Shown here: piece after piece, positions 1 through 6,471 of the stretch
Layout of the letters: the number at the start of each line of letters is the position of its first letter
How positions within the stretch are numbered: position 1 is the stretch's first letter
Origin: JBBKWG01 sp037968835
GTDB taxonomy: Bacteria; Pseudomonadota; Alphaproteobacteria; Rhodobacterales; Rhodobacteraceae
Direction: 5' to 3'
NCBI GenBank assembly: GCA_037968835.1
Contig: JBBKWG010000163.1
Location: forward strand, 1-9,228
Length of the DNA: 9,228 bases
Position numbers and translations under genes: made by a program
The notes under the pieces: generated by a model
Database searches by the model: none
What the model was told of the DNA's origin: nothing
What the model saw: only the letters and a program-made list of their open reading frames with translations

Positions 1-56
1 GAACTTTCAAGCTATCGCCGCTGGCTTCACCTTGCCGAAAGGAGAACCCGACATGA
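1..56 (+). other. Left edge: possible 3' end of an upstream gene
   Basis: The first 52 bases precede the first recognisable gene. All three forward frames are open from base 1 as far as this gene's start. Frame 3 ends in a TGA at 54-56 that overlaps the ATG at 53 as ATGA, the same junction used at four later boundaries. Frame 1 ends in a TAA at 58-60. Either could be the tail of an earlier operon member. The piece is too short to recognise a product, so I infer only that the operon probably started before the window. Confidence 0.3.
38..44 (+). promoter_or_regulatory. Shine-Dalgarno site of the first GT2 gene
   Basis: AAAGGAG lies 8 bases before the ATG at 53. This strong, well-spaced site favours that ATG over the in-frame TTG at 32, which lies before the site and has no such site of its own. 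Confidence 0.75.
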
Positions 57-1030
57 GTAAAGCAGCGCCGCGCGTCGACATCATCATTCCAACCTACAAT
101 CGCGCACATCTCATCGAAACCGCCGTCAGGTCCGCGTTCGATCAGTCCTGCTGGCACCGTCGGGTGACTGTTGTTGACGATGGTTCTCAGGATTCAACGG
201 CCGAGGTGCTCGCACCCTATTTCGAGCGGAAGGATTTCAATTACATCCGGCTCGCTCGGAATTTCGGAACTGCGAAGGCCAAGAATGCCGCGCTGTTGCT
301 GACTGGAAACGAGGCGGTCACGTTCCACGATTCCGACGATATTCCCCATCGCGACAAAGTGCTGCGACAGCTTCGCGTGCTGGTTAGAACCGATATCCGT
401 GCCGACGACTGTCTCAACTGGGCGCCGATCGGACATCGCTCGGGATCGAAGCTTGAAGTCGATGCCGTCCTCACGCATCACACGCTGGTCTTGCCGGACG
501 GTCGGAACGTCGAGATCCGGCGTGCGCTGAGTTTGGTCGATGATGTTTTCCCGAATCTTCAGATGGGGTCGGATGTGCCGGGTGACTGGACACATATCAA
601 TTCCGGCCTGTTCCAGCGTTCCGTTTTCGCGCGCTTCGGTGGCTACGAGAATTGTATCGAGGAAGATCGCGAATTCCGTAACCGGCTGATACTGAACGGC
701 GCCGTCATCTGGATCATCCCCGACCTGTTGCTTACCAAGATCGAGACCCCCGACAGTCTGACGCAATCGCCGATTTCCGACTATGACAGCATGCGGCGGC
801 GCAAGGACCGCAAACTTGTCTGGGACAAGGTGAACGAATGGCGCCGCACGGGCAGTATCAAACCCGTGCCTGTCGACCTGCCGGATCTCGAAGTCGATTT
901 CGTCAGCAATCCTTCGCATCTGGTGCCGCGAGACATGCCGACGACATTGAAGACCCGCGGCGCCGTCCGCCGGATATTGGACAGGTTTGCGACCGCGCGG
1001 GTGTTTTCTGTGACGGGGAGGGCGGGATGA
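53..1030 (+). CDS. Glycosyltransferase family 2 (GT-A fold)
   Basis: This 325-residue protein is predicted to be a cytoplasmic inverting sugar transferase using a nucleotide-sugar donor. The N-terminal GT-A domain shows IIIPTYNR at residues 10-17, VVDDGSQD at 40-47 (nucleotide binding) and HDSDD at 92-96, whose D-S-D is the metal-binding DXD-type motif. GGYENCIEEDREFRNRL at 196-212 holds the acidic ED region that usually supplies the catalytic base. There is no signal peptide or membrane segment, so unlike NodC or cellulose synthase it is not a membrane processive enzyme. The C-terminal stretch from about residue 255 is polar and unassigned. The TGA stop overlaps the next gene's ATG (ATGA, 1027-1030), which suggests translational coupling. 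Family assignment is firm; donor and acceptor cannot be read from the sequence. Confidence 0.9.
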   Translation: MSKAAPRVDIIIPTYNRAHLIETAVRSAFDQSCWHRRVTVVDDGSQDSTAEVLAPYFERKDFNYIRLARNFGTAKAKNAALLLTGNEAVTFHDSDDIPHRDKVLRQLRVLVRTDIRADDCLNWAPIGHRSGSKLEVDAVLTHHTLVLPDGRNVEIRRALSLVDDVFPNLQMGSDVPGDWTHINSGLFQRSVFARFGGYENCIEEDREFRNRLILNGAVIWIIPDLLLTKIETPDSLTQSPISDYDSMRRRKDRKLVWDKVNEWRRTGSIKPVPVDLPDLEVDFVSNPSHLVPRDMPTTLKTRGAVRRILDRFATARVFSVTGRAG

Positions 1031-2100
1031 GCATTTCGCGTCCAGTCATCGGCATCATCGACCCGTGTTGTTCTGCGGGCTACGATTTGAACGTCGCCAG
1101 CAACCACATCCTTGGAGGCACCGAAGCCACCGTTCTCAGGATCGTTGGAGCCTTGAAAGCCGATTTCGAGTTCCGGCTTTATCAGGCGAACCGAGCGAGC
1201 AGACACAACGGAGGATCTGTGCGTGTCGCTCCTTTAGACGACGCCTTCACCAGCACCGGATGCGACGGCTTCGTTGTCATAAATTCATGGAAGGTCGCAT
1301 GTCGGCTGCGCCGTTTCCATCCGAGAAAGCCGATTTCGCTTTGGTTGCACGTCCATCCCGGACGACACAACCGCGCGATGGGCGAGGCGCTGGCTCAGGC
1401 GCGAATTGACGTCATCTGCGTCTCGCAGAGCCATGCGCGGCAATTGCGCCAGTTCCTCGGTTCCGGAGCCATGCCGACCATCCGCCATATCTGGAATCCC
1501 ATAGCGGACGATCTGGTTGGCGACGACACGGCTCGCAGGAGCGATCGTTTGCTGTTCGCAAGCGCGCCCCACAAGGGTCTGACAGAAGTGCTGGCGCGGT
1601 TCAGAGAGTTGCGCAGGCAACTTCCTCATCTCGTTCTCGAGGTTGCCGACCCGGGCTATCTGGCCTGGGACGTCGGACCGATCCCCGAAGGTGTCTGGAT
1701 GCGGGGACGCCTTCCGCATCATGTCTTGGTTGAGAGGATGCGGCGCGCGCTTTGCCTGTTCTATCCTCAAACCAGCTTTGCCGAGACCTTCGGCTTGGTG
1801 ATCGCCGAAGCAAACGCCGTCGGGATGCCCGTCCTTGTGCAACAGGGTCTTGGCGCCAACGACGAGGTTGTCTGCGGGAAGGATCAGCTTGTGGATGCCA
1901 CGGACGTCGAAATCCTGGCAGAACGGATCGTCCAGTGGCAGACCCATTTCCCGTTTGTCCAGACGCACGCCAAATTCCGACTGAGCAACGTCCGCGCACT
2001 TTGGCACGCGCGGCTGTCGTCGATGCTGGCGACCAGACCGTCCGGTCACGCCCGCGCCAAACAACTCGCTGAAATGGAGATGGCCGTTGACCAAGGATAG
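1027..2100 (+). CDS. Glycosyltransferase family 4 (GT-B fold)
   Basis: This 357-residue protein is a probable retaining glycosyltransferase of the GT4/GT1-like GT-B group. The N-terminal half carries a GGTE loop near residues 30-33, typical of the donor/acceptor cleft, and a WLHVHPG segment. The C-terminal half carries the diagnostic EX7E signature: E253 and E261 in SFAETFGLVIAEANAVGMPV, which contacts the nucleotide sugar. The start is the ATG at 1027, overlapping the upstream stop as ATGA, with GGGGAGG 5 bases before it. The reading frame is open further upstream, but that part lies inside the GT2 gene and is not used. Its 3' end overlaps the next gene by 14 bases. GT4 enzymes beside PIG-L deacetylases (MshA/MshB, BshA/BshB) set the precedent for a sugar-then-deacetylate pair, but the substrate here is unknown. 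Confidence 0.88.
   Translation: MSISRPVIGIIDPCCSAGYDLNVASNHILGGTEATVLRIVGALKADFEFRLYQANRASRHNGGSVRVAPLDDAFTSTGCDGFVVINSWKVACRLRRFHPRKPISLWLHVHPGRHNRAMGEALAQARIDVICVSQSHARQLRQFLGSGAMPTIRHIWNPIADDLVGDDTARRSDRLLFASAPHKGLTEVLARFRELRRQLPHLVLEVADPGYLAWDVGPIPEGVWMRGRLPHHVLVERMRRALCLFYPQTSFAETFGLVIAEANAVGMPVLVQQGLGANDEVVCGKDQLVDATDVEILAERIVQWQTHFPFVQTHAKFRLSNVRALWHARLSSMLATRPSGHARAKQLAEMEMAVDQG
2076..2080 (+). promoter_or_regulatory. Shine-Dalgarno site supporting a TTG start
   Basis: GGAGA inside the end of the GT4 gene sits 6 bases before the TTG at 2087. It is the main support for this unusual start, since no ATG lies near the 5' end of the small gene. Confidence 0.55.
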
Positions 2101-2416
2101 AACGCCGGAAAACGTGGCACAGCTTCGCGACAGGATTGACGCGGGCCAATCGGGCGACAAGATCGGTTTCCCCGATCCAGCCGCAGCACCGCTTGGCACG
2201 GATGCCGAAGCCGCCGGCGCTCCACCGGATCCGGCTACGGTGCGAACCGCTTATCGTGAAGGGGTAAAAGGCCGCCCGGATAGCGCCCGCGTTGAAACCG
2301 CACCGCGACCGATCGATTCGGCACTGTCGACGCAATCCTCGCGCAACTGGTCCGGCGCGTTGATCGTCGCGGCGCTGGTTGTTCTGGCGATCGTGGCGGT
2401 CTGGGTGTTCCTATGA
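2087..2416 (+). CDS. Small protein with C-terminal membrane anchor, unknown function
   Basis: This 109-residue protein starts at TTG and is not recognised as a named family. Residues 1 to about 87 are hydrophilic, rich in Ala, Pro and Asp (for example FPDPAAAPLGTDAEAAG near residues 28-44), and look mostly disordered. Residues 89-109 are one continuous hydrophobic helix reaching the very C-terminus. This gives a tail-anchored topology with the N-terminal part probably in the cytoplasm. It overlaps the GT4 gene by 14 bases and the dehydrogenase gene by ATGA (2413-2416), so it is translated with them. By position it could dock the soluble enzymes of the operon at the inner membrane; this is inference only. 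Conserved overlaps at both ends argue that it is a real gene. Confidence 0.72.
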   Translation: MTKDRTPENVAQLRDRIDAGQSGDKIGFPDPAAAPLGTDAEAAGAPPDPATVRTAYREGVKGRPDSARVETAPRPIDSALSTQSSRNWSGALIVAALVVLAIVAVWVFL

Positions 2417-3483
2417 ACATGACAGTTCAGGTCGCCGGTGTTGACGAAATCCTGCTCCAGAAACTGCGCTCGAACGCGGTGCGCGAGGAACAGGGGGAGA
2501 GGATTGCGGAGTCGCTCGCGCTGCTGCGGCAGGCGGACCTTCTCAACGATGCTGGATCGATCAGTCCGCAGAGGACCGCAAGGTTTCTCATGCGGATTGC
2601 AGGGGCCAATCTGTCGGTCGCGCGATTGCTGGAAGGACACATCAACGCGCTGCGACTGATCGAAATTCATGGAAGCCCGGAGCTTCTGAGCGACGTCAGG
2701 CGCAAGGTTCGCGATGGCGCATTACTTGGAGTTTGGGGTGCCGACGGAACGCCTCCGCTGAGCTTGGACACGACAAGCAGGCTTCTGGAGGGATGCAAGA
2801 CCTACGCCTCGGGTCTGGGCAGCGTGACCCATGCGGTCGTCACGGTAGACGTCGCATCAGGCGTCCAGCTTTGCCTCGTCGATGTGCAGGAAGCGGCGCG
2901 CCAGATGCCGGATACGTGGACGATGTCCGGGATGCGTGCCACCCGGTCGGGAGACTTCGACTTCACCGGCATCGAAATGGATCATTCGATGTGCGTCGGT
3001 GCGCCCGACGTCTATCTGTGCGAGCCCGGTTTCATTGGCGGTGTCTGGCGCACGGCGGCCTTGCAGCTAGGGGCGGCGGCCGGCCTGCTCGATGTCGCCG
3101 CCCGTCAATTGAGGCAAATGGATCGGTTCGGGGCCGAAGCCCAGATTGCGCGTCTGACCAACGTCGCCATCCGTGTGCTTGGTGGCGAGAGACTGGTCGC
3201 ACGGGCTGCCGAGTTCGCCGAGCATGACGCCGGGCGGAAGGCTCCGGAATCCGCAGTTGCGCTGTCAGGATCGGCGCGGCTTCTGAGCGAAGAGATTGGT
3301 CTGCAAGCCATCGCGGCAGTCGAGCAAAGCCTCGGTCTGTCTCATTTCGAGCGGGATAGCGAAAGCGGACGCATCGCGCGCGATCTTGCCGTCTACATGC
3401 GGCAGGCCGGGCGCGACGCGCTACTGACCAGGGTCGGCAAACAGCTTCTTGGCACAGACTCGATCTGGGAGTTTTTGCCATGA
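2413..3483 (+). CDS. Acyl-CoA dehydrogenase-like flavoprotein, atypical
   Basis: This 356-residue protein is somewhat shorter than the roughly 380-400 of classical acyl-CoA dehydrogenases. Visible family features are a mostly helical N-terminal domain, the middle beta-domain region around GVWGADG (106-112), KTYASGLGSVTH (129-140) and the WTMSGMRATRSGD stretch (169-181), followed by a C-terminal helical bundle ending in RDLAVYMRQAGRD from R323. I do not see the C-terminal YEG-type segment that carries the catalytic glutamate in many true dehydrogenases. It may therefore oxidise or hydroxylate something else, as the DszC/HpaH-like flavin enzymes of this fold do, or be a degenerate member. It has ATGA overlaps on both sides. 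In this glycan operon it could modify an acyl or amino group on the product. FAD binding is expected from the family; the substrate is unknown. Confidence 0.78.
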   Translation: MNMTVQVAGVDEILLQKLRSNAVREEQGERIAESLALLRQADLLNDAGSISPQRTARFLMRIAGANLSVARLLEGHINALRLIEIHGSPELLSDVRRKVRDGALLGVWGADGTPPLSLDTTSRLLEGCKTYASGLGSVTHAVVTVDVASGVQLCLVDVQEAARQMPDTWTMSGMRATRSGDFDFTGIEMDHSMCVGAPDVYLCEPGFIGGVWRTAALQLGAAAGLLDVAARQLRQMDRFGAEAQIARLTNVAIRVLGGERLVARAAEFAEHDAGRKAPESAVALSGSARLLSEEIGLQAIAAVEQSLGLSHFERDSESGRIARDLAVYMRQAGRDALLTRVGKQLLGTDSIWEFLP

Positions 3484-4196
3484 GCGCCCGTGCGCGTCGA
3501 AGTGAGGTTGAAGGAATTTCGGCAACCGAGCTGGCTGGCGATGCCCCCATCGTCGTTCTGGCACCCCATCCGGACGACGAGAGCCTCGGATGCGGAAACC
3601 TGTTGTCCGCAGCCTTTGCCCATCGCGGCGCTTGCGTCATCTGCATGACCGACGGGTCCGGGTCTCATCCTCGCTCCATTGCCTGGCCTCCGCGTCGACT
3701 TGCCTCGAAACGGCGCTCAGAACTGCGCGACGCGGTGCAGCGATTGGGTGGCGCTGCAAGCGACGTGGTCTGGCTCGGCCATCCGGACGGCGGGCTTGGC
3801 GCGCTGCCATCGCTGCCAATTGCCCGTCGGATTGCCGACATATGCCGGGACGCGGGCGCGCACCGGCTTTTCGCACCGTCTCCGGTCGATCAACACGCTG
3901 ATCACAAGGCGACCGCGGCGATTGCGCGCGAGGTGTGCGAGATGCTTCCCGCTCTCCATCTCTACTATTTTCCGGTCTGGTCGCGCTGGAGCGAACCCGA
4001 CTTTCAGCGCCTGCATTCATCCTGGCGAATGTGGCGCGTTTCACTTCCCGAAAATCCGGGAGCGAAGGCTCAAGCGATTGCTGCTCACGCCAGCCAATTG
4101 GGACAGGTCGTCGAAGATGATGTCGAAGGTTTCCGCCTCGCCCCCGAATTCGTCGAGATGTTCACCAATAACGAAGAACTCTTTTTCGAGGTTTGA
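3480..4196 (+). CDS. PIG-L (LmbE) family zinc N-deacetylase
   Basis: This 238-residue protein belongs to the family of MshB, BshB and PIG-L, which remove the N-acetyl group from GlcNAc-type sugars on small or lipid acceptors. The first zinc motif is APHPDDESLGCG, with H30, the probable base D32, and D33. The third ligand is in DQHADHKAT, H139-A-D-H142, with H142 the expected zinc residue. The catalytic set therefore looks complete. There is no signal peptide, so it should act in the cytoplasm. The ATG at 3480 overlaps the upstream stop (ATGA) and has GGGAG 8 bases before it. It is followed almost directly by the NodS-like methyltransferase. As far as I recall, proteins joining these two domains in one chain are found in databases, which would support a deacetylate-then-methylate sequence. 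Confidence 0.92.
   Translation: MSARARRSEVEGISATELAGDAPIVVLAPHPDDESLGCGNLLSAAFAHRGACVICMTDGSGSHPRSIAWPPRRLASKRRSELRDAVQRLGGAASDVVWLGHPDGGLGALPSLPIARRIADICRDAGAHRLFAPSPVDQHADHKATAAIAREVCEMLPALHLYYFPVWSRWSEPDFQRLHSSWRMWRVSLPENPGAKAQAIAAHASQLGQVVEDDVEGFRLAPEFVEMFTNNEELFFEV
4188..4191 (+). promoter_or_regulatory. Shine-Dalgarno site of the methyltransferase gene
   Basis: GAGG lies 7 bases before the ATG at 4199 but only 1 base before the TTG at 4193. The spacing favours the ATG, although the TTG would give a TTGA overlap resembling the other junctions. Confidence 0.5.
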
Positions 4197-4198
4197 AA

Positions 4199-4768
4199 AT
4201 GCGAGTCACACTAAGCGAACTTGAAAGCAAATACTGGCAGGATCTGGATCCCTGGAACTTCAGAACCAGCCCTTATGAGCAGGAAAAATTTACCGCAACG
4301 CGACAGTCGCTTTCCCGCAAAACCTATCAGTCGGTGCTCGAATTGGGTTGTGGCAACGGTGCGCTGGCCGAACACCTTGCGCCGATGTGCCAGGCCTATA
4401 TCGGCGTCGACGCCGTCGAACGCGCGCTGACTGTCGCCCGACAGATGGTCCCGGAGGCGAGTTTCATCAACGCGTTCTTTCCCTGCACGCTGCCGGAGGG
4501 GCCTCATGACCTGATCGTGCTGTCGGAAGTTCTCTATTTTCTGGACACCACCGACATCAAGGCTCTCGCGCAGCAGATTGTGGACAACTGGTCAGCCGCA
4601 GAAATTGTCTGCGTCACGTATCTGGGTGAAACCAGTCACGAACTGCAAGGCGATCAGTCTTTGGAAGCCTTCAAAAGCGCCCTCGGACCATCCTTCAATC
4701 TGGTGAATGTCAGATGCACACAGGGTTATCGCATCGACAGCCATGTTCCACTGGAGCGCGCTCAATGA
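4199..4768 (+). CDS. NodS-like SAM-dependent methyltransferase
   Basis: This 189-residue class I methyltransferase has SAM motif I as VLELGCGNG (residues 46-54), the acidic end of strand 2 in YIGVDAVERAL, and a motif IV region around DLIVLSEVLYFL. The N-terminal segment DPWNFRTSPYEQEKF (17-31) precedes the Rossmann domain and is characteristic of the NodS group, which N-methylates the free amine of a deacetylated chitooligosaccharide. Length is close to NodS (about 200). It directly follows the deacetylase, which would expose such an amine. Membership in the NodS-like group does not prove nodulation: no nodA, nodC or nod-box is seen. I chose the ATG at 4199; an in-frame TTG at 4193 would add two residues. 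Its stop overlaps the next ATG. Confidence 0.85.
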   Translation: MRVTLSELESKYWQDLDPWNFRTSPYEQEKFTATRQSLSRKTYQSVLELGCGNGALAEHLAPMCQAYIGVDAVERALTVARQMVPEASFINAFFPCTLPEGPHDLIVLSEVLYFLDTTDIKALAQQIVDNWSAAEIVCVTYLGETSHELQGDQSLEAFKSALGPSFNLVNVRCTQGYRIDSHVPLERAQ

Positions 4769-5847
4769 GCAACGCATTCACGTCCGCCGTCATCATCCCG
4801 GCGCGCAACGAGGAACGCAGGCTTCCGATGTGTCTCGCAGCTCTTTCGCCACAGATCGGCGACGACGTTCTTGTGGTTGTCGTTGCCAACAACTGCACCG
4901 ATGGGACGGCCGAGGCAGCGCGCCAGGCGATTGGTCGGAGCACTGAAATCGTCGATTGCGTCCTGGGTCCGTCGCAGGGTGTCGGCGAAGCGCGCCAGCG
5001 CGGATGCCTTCATGCGCTTTCGCTCTATCCAGAGGTCGACGCATTGATGACGACCGACGCCGATTGTGTTGTGGCGACCGACTGGATTGTGAACACCCTG
5101 TCGCATCTCCACGAGGTGGATGCGGTGTGCGGTCGGGTCGAGCCAATGCCCGACGAAACCGCGATTCTCGCGGGGATGCCCGTGCAGGAAGGCACCAACG
5201 AGGCGATCTACCGCGATCTGGTCCTGTGCTTTTACGACGTATTGGCGCCCGAGATGCACAATCGGTATCCTCACCACGGCGAGGCTTCGGGCGCGAGTTT
5301 GGCGTGCCGCGTTTCGGCCTGGAAACACGTGGGCGGGTTCGGAGACCTCAGAACCGGGGAAGACCGCGACCTGATCCGCCGGATGCGCGAAAACGACCTT
5401 TGCATACGACATGCCGATGATGTCCGCGTCCAAGCGTCCTGCCGGCTGATCGGACGCGCCCCCGGTGGGATGGCCGACACCCTCCGCGACAGGCTGCAAG
5501 GAGTGGATTACCGCGTCGATGAAGCACTTCCGCCCGTGGCCCGGCTGTTCGAGATGGCAAGGCGAGGGCGTCTTGATTCCTGGCCGCCAGACACACCGAC
5601 GACGGATCGGCTGCGTCCCGCTGATCTGCCCGCGCAGATCGCCCGCCTGACGGATTTTCTCGCTGGGGCCGGAGCGACTGCAACGGGTCCCCTGCCGACC
5701 GACCAACCTCCCGCTATTTCAATCGTGCGTGATCCGTCCGTGGTTGCTGACAGAGTGCGGACGGCCAATCACCCGGCAGGACCACGGAGCGATTTTGCAA
5801 CGTCGTTCCAACCGCCGGTGGAAAGGAATTCCAGCGGACCAATTTGA
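4765..5847 (+). CDS. Glycosyltransferase family 2 (GT-A fold), second copy
   Basis: This 360-residue protein is distinct from the first GT2. It shows VIIPARNEE (9-17), VVVANNCTDGTAE near residue 40 in the nucleotide-binding region, TTDADC with D98-A-D100 as the DXD metal site, and GEDRDL with E199-D200 as the acidic catalytic region. HHGEASGASLACRVSAW between them is the usual acceptor-side segment. No membrane helix is seen. The last 90 or so residues are Pro/Thr/Ala-rich and low in order, beyond what the fold needs. The start is the ATG at 4765 (ATGA overlap, GGAG 8 bases before). The frame is open upstream, but that part lies inside the methyltransferase gene. It is the last gene of the tight run; a 60-base gap follows. 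Confidence 0.88.
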   Translation: MSNAFTSAVIIPARNEERRLPMCLAALSPQIGDDVLVVVVANNCTDGTAEAARQAIGRSTEIVDCVLGPSQGVGEARQRGCLHALSLYPEVDALMTTDADCVVATDWIVNTLSHLHEVDAVCGRVEPMPDETAILAGMPVQEGTNEAIYRDLVLCFYDVLAPEMHNRYPHHGEASGASLACRVSAWKHVGGFGDLRTGEDRDLIRRMRENDLCIRHADDVRVQASCRLIGRAPGGMADTLRDRLQGVDYRVDEALPPVARLFEMARRGRLDSWPPDTPTTDRLRPADLPAQIARLTDFLAGAGATATGPLPTDQPPAISIVRDPSVVADRVRTANHPAGPRSDFATSFQPPVERNSSGPI

Positions 5848-5864
5848 CCCGCAGGAGCAAACAG

Positions 5865-5879
5865 GGCGGTCGAACCGCC
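5865..5879 (+). terminator. Small GC hairpin after the glycan operon, possible terminator
   Basis: GGCGGT (5865-5870) pairs perfectly with ACCGCC (5874-5879) around CGA, or forms 5 bp around a 5-base loop. It lies 18 bases after the stop of the second GT2. It is followed by A-rich rather than T-rich sequence, so it is not a standard intrinsic terminator. It could be an RNA 3'-end or 5'-leader structure for the DUF892 mRNA. Confidence 0.3.
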
Positions 5880-5895
5880 GCGAAAAAATTGAAAA

Positions 5896-5901
5896 AAGGA
5901 G
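5896..5901 (+). promoter_or_regulatory. Shine-Dalgarno site of the DUF892 gene
   Basis: AAGGAG abuts three consecutive ATG codons at 5902, 5905 and 5908. Spacing is 0, 3 and 6 bases, so the third ATG is the likely start. Confidence 0.65.
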
Positions 5902-5907
5902 ATGATG

Positions 5908-6396
5908 ATGACGACTTTGAAAGACCTTTATATTCAGGAATTGCAGGATCTCTGGTCCGCGAACGATCAAATGCAGGAGGTCGTTGGCGAGATGGCTCGG
6001 ATTGCCGATGATCCAAAGCTGTCCGACAGGCTTAAAGACGCGAAAGACGGAATCGCCCAACACACCGATACCCTCAAAGAGCTCTTGGACGATGCCGGGG
6101 GCGAGCCGAAAAAGGATCATTGCAAGGGAATGGAAGGACTGGTGAAAGAAGCGCGAAAACATGCGCTCGACTCCGAACTCTCCGGCGCCGCCCTGGATGT
6201 TGCGATCATCGCTCAATATCAACGCATGTGTCACTACGGCATTGCCGGGTTCGGAACGGCCAAGGCCTTTGCCGAAGCTCTGGGCGAGGAGGACGCAGCC
6301 GAAAAACTGGATGAGGCCGTGGAGCATATCTATCGCTCCGACGAATTCATGTCCGACCTGGCGGAGCATTCGCGTAACCTCGATGCGGTCGCCTAG
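5908..6396 (+). CDS. DUF892 (YciE/YciF) ferritin-like protein
   Basis: This 162-residue soluble, helical protein matches the DUF892 family in length and layout. LKDLYIQELQDLW opens helix 1, and CKGMEGLVKEA is at 72-82. HYGIAGFGTAKAFAEALG starts at H109 and corresponds to the HYEIAxYGT region. Family members are commonly stress-induced and bind a di-metal site in a four-helix bundle. Here several positions that are usually Glu appear changed: N19 in helix 1, C108 and G111 around H109-Y110, and a His where helix 4 normally has EE. This comparison is from memory of the family. The start is the third of three ATGs, chosen by ribosome-site spacing. Gaps of 60 bases before and 210 after suggest its own transcription, but I found no clear promoter. 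The exact function is unknown. Confidence 0.87.
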   Translation: MTTLKDLYIQELQDLWSANDQMQEVVGEMARIADDPKLSDRLKDAKDGIAQHTDTLKELLDDAGGEPKKDHCKGMEGLVKEARKHALDSELSGAALDVAIIAQYQRMCHYGIAGFGTAKAFAEALGEEDAAEKLDEAVEHIYRSDEFMSDLAEHSRNLDAVA

Positions 6397-6428
6397 ACCA
6401 GCCGTTGTCCATCGACGATCCGAAAGCC

Positions 6429-6458
6429 TTGGCCGCAACCCGACGTGGTTGCGGCTAA
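6429..6458 (+). terminator. Strong inverted repeat after DUF892, probable transcript end
   Basis: GCCGCAACC (6432-6440) and GGTTGCGGC (6447-6455) are perfect 9-bp complements around the 6-base loop CGACGT. A G-T pair and two A-T pairs extend the stem to 12. It begins about 33 bases after the DUF892 stop and ends before the promoter-like sequence for Ku, so it is well placed to insulate the two units. No T-run follows, so termination is a proposal rather than evident. A protein-binding site is the alternative. Confidence 0.5.
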
Positions 6459-6471
6459 TGCTGCGCGCCAA

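Noticed and set aside
838..1026. Upstream in-frame extension of the GT4 gene
   Set aside because: It lies entirely within the first GT2 gene; the ATG at 1027 has a ribosome site and ATGA overlap.
1285..2199. 304-codon open frame on the - strand opposite the GT4 gene
   Set aside because: No recognisable domain, and the + strand has the EX7E motif and coupled junctions.
4762..5706. Long open frame of 314 codons on the - strand
   Set aside because: It lies opposite the second GT2, whose motifs are clear. Its translation shows no family motifs and it is a typical GC-rich shadow frame.
5779..5804. Possible EcfG promoter for DUF892 (GGACC-N17-CGTC)
   Set aside because: Two of nine consensus bases differ and it lies inside the preceding gene, so it is too weak to annotate.
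53..5847. A true nodulation (nod) gene cluster
   Set aside because: There is no NodA, NodC-type membrane synthase, NodB-type deacetylase or nod-box; only the methyltransferase is NodS-like.
5791..5910. A sigma-70 promoter ahead of DUF892 using the TTGACC at 5844
   Set aside because: No -10-like hexamer lies at the right distance; the corresponding bases are GC-rich.
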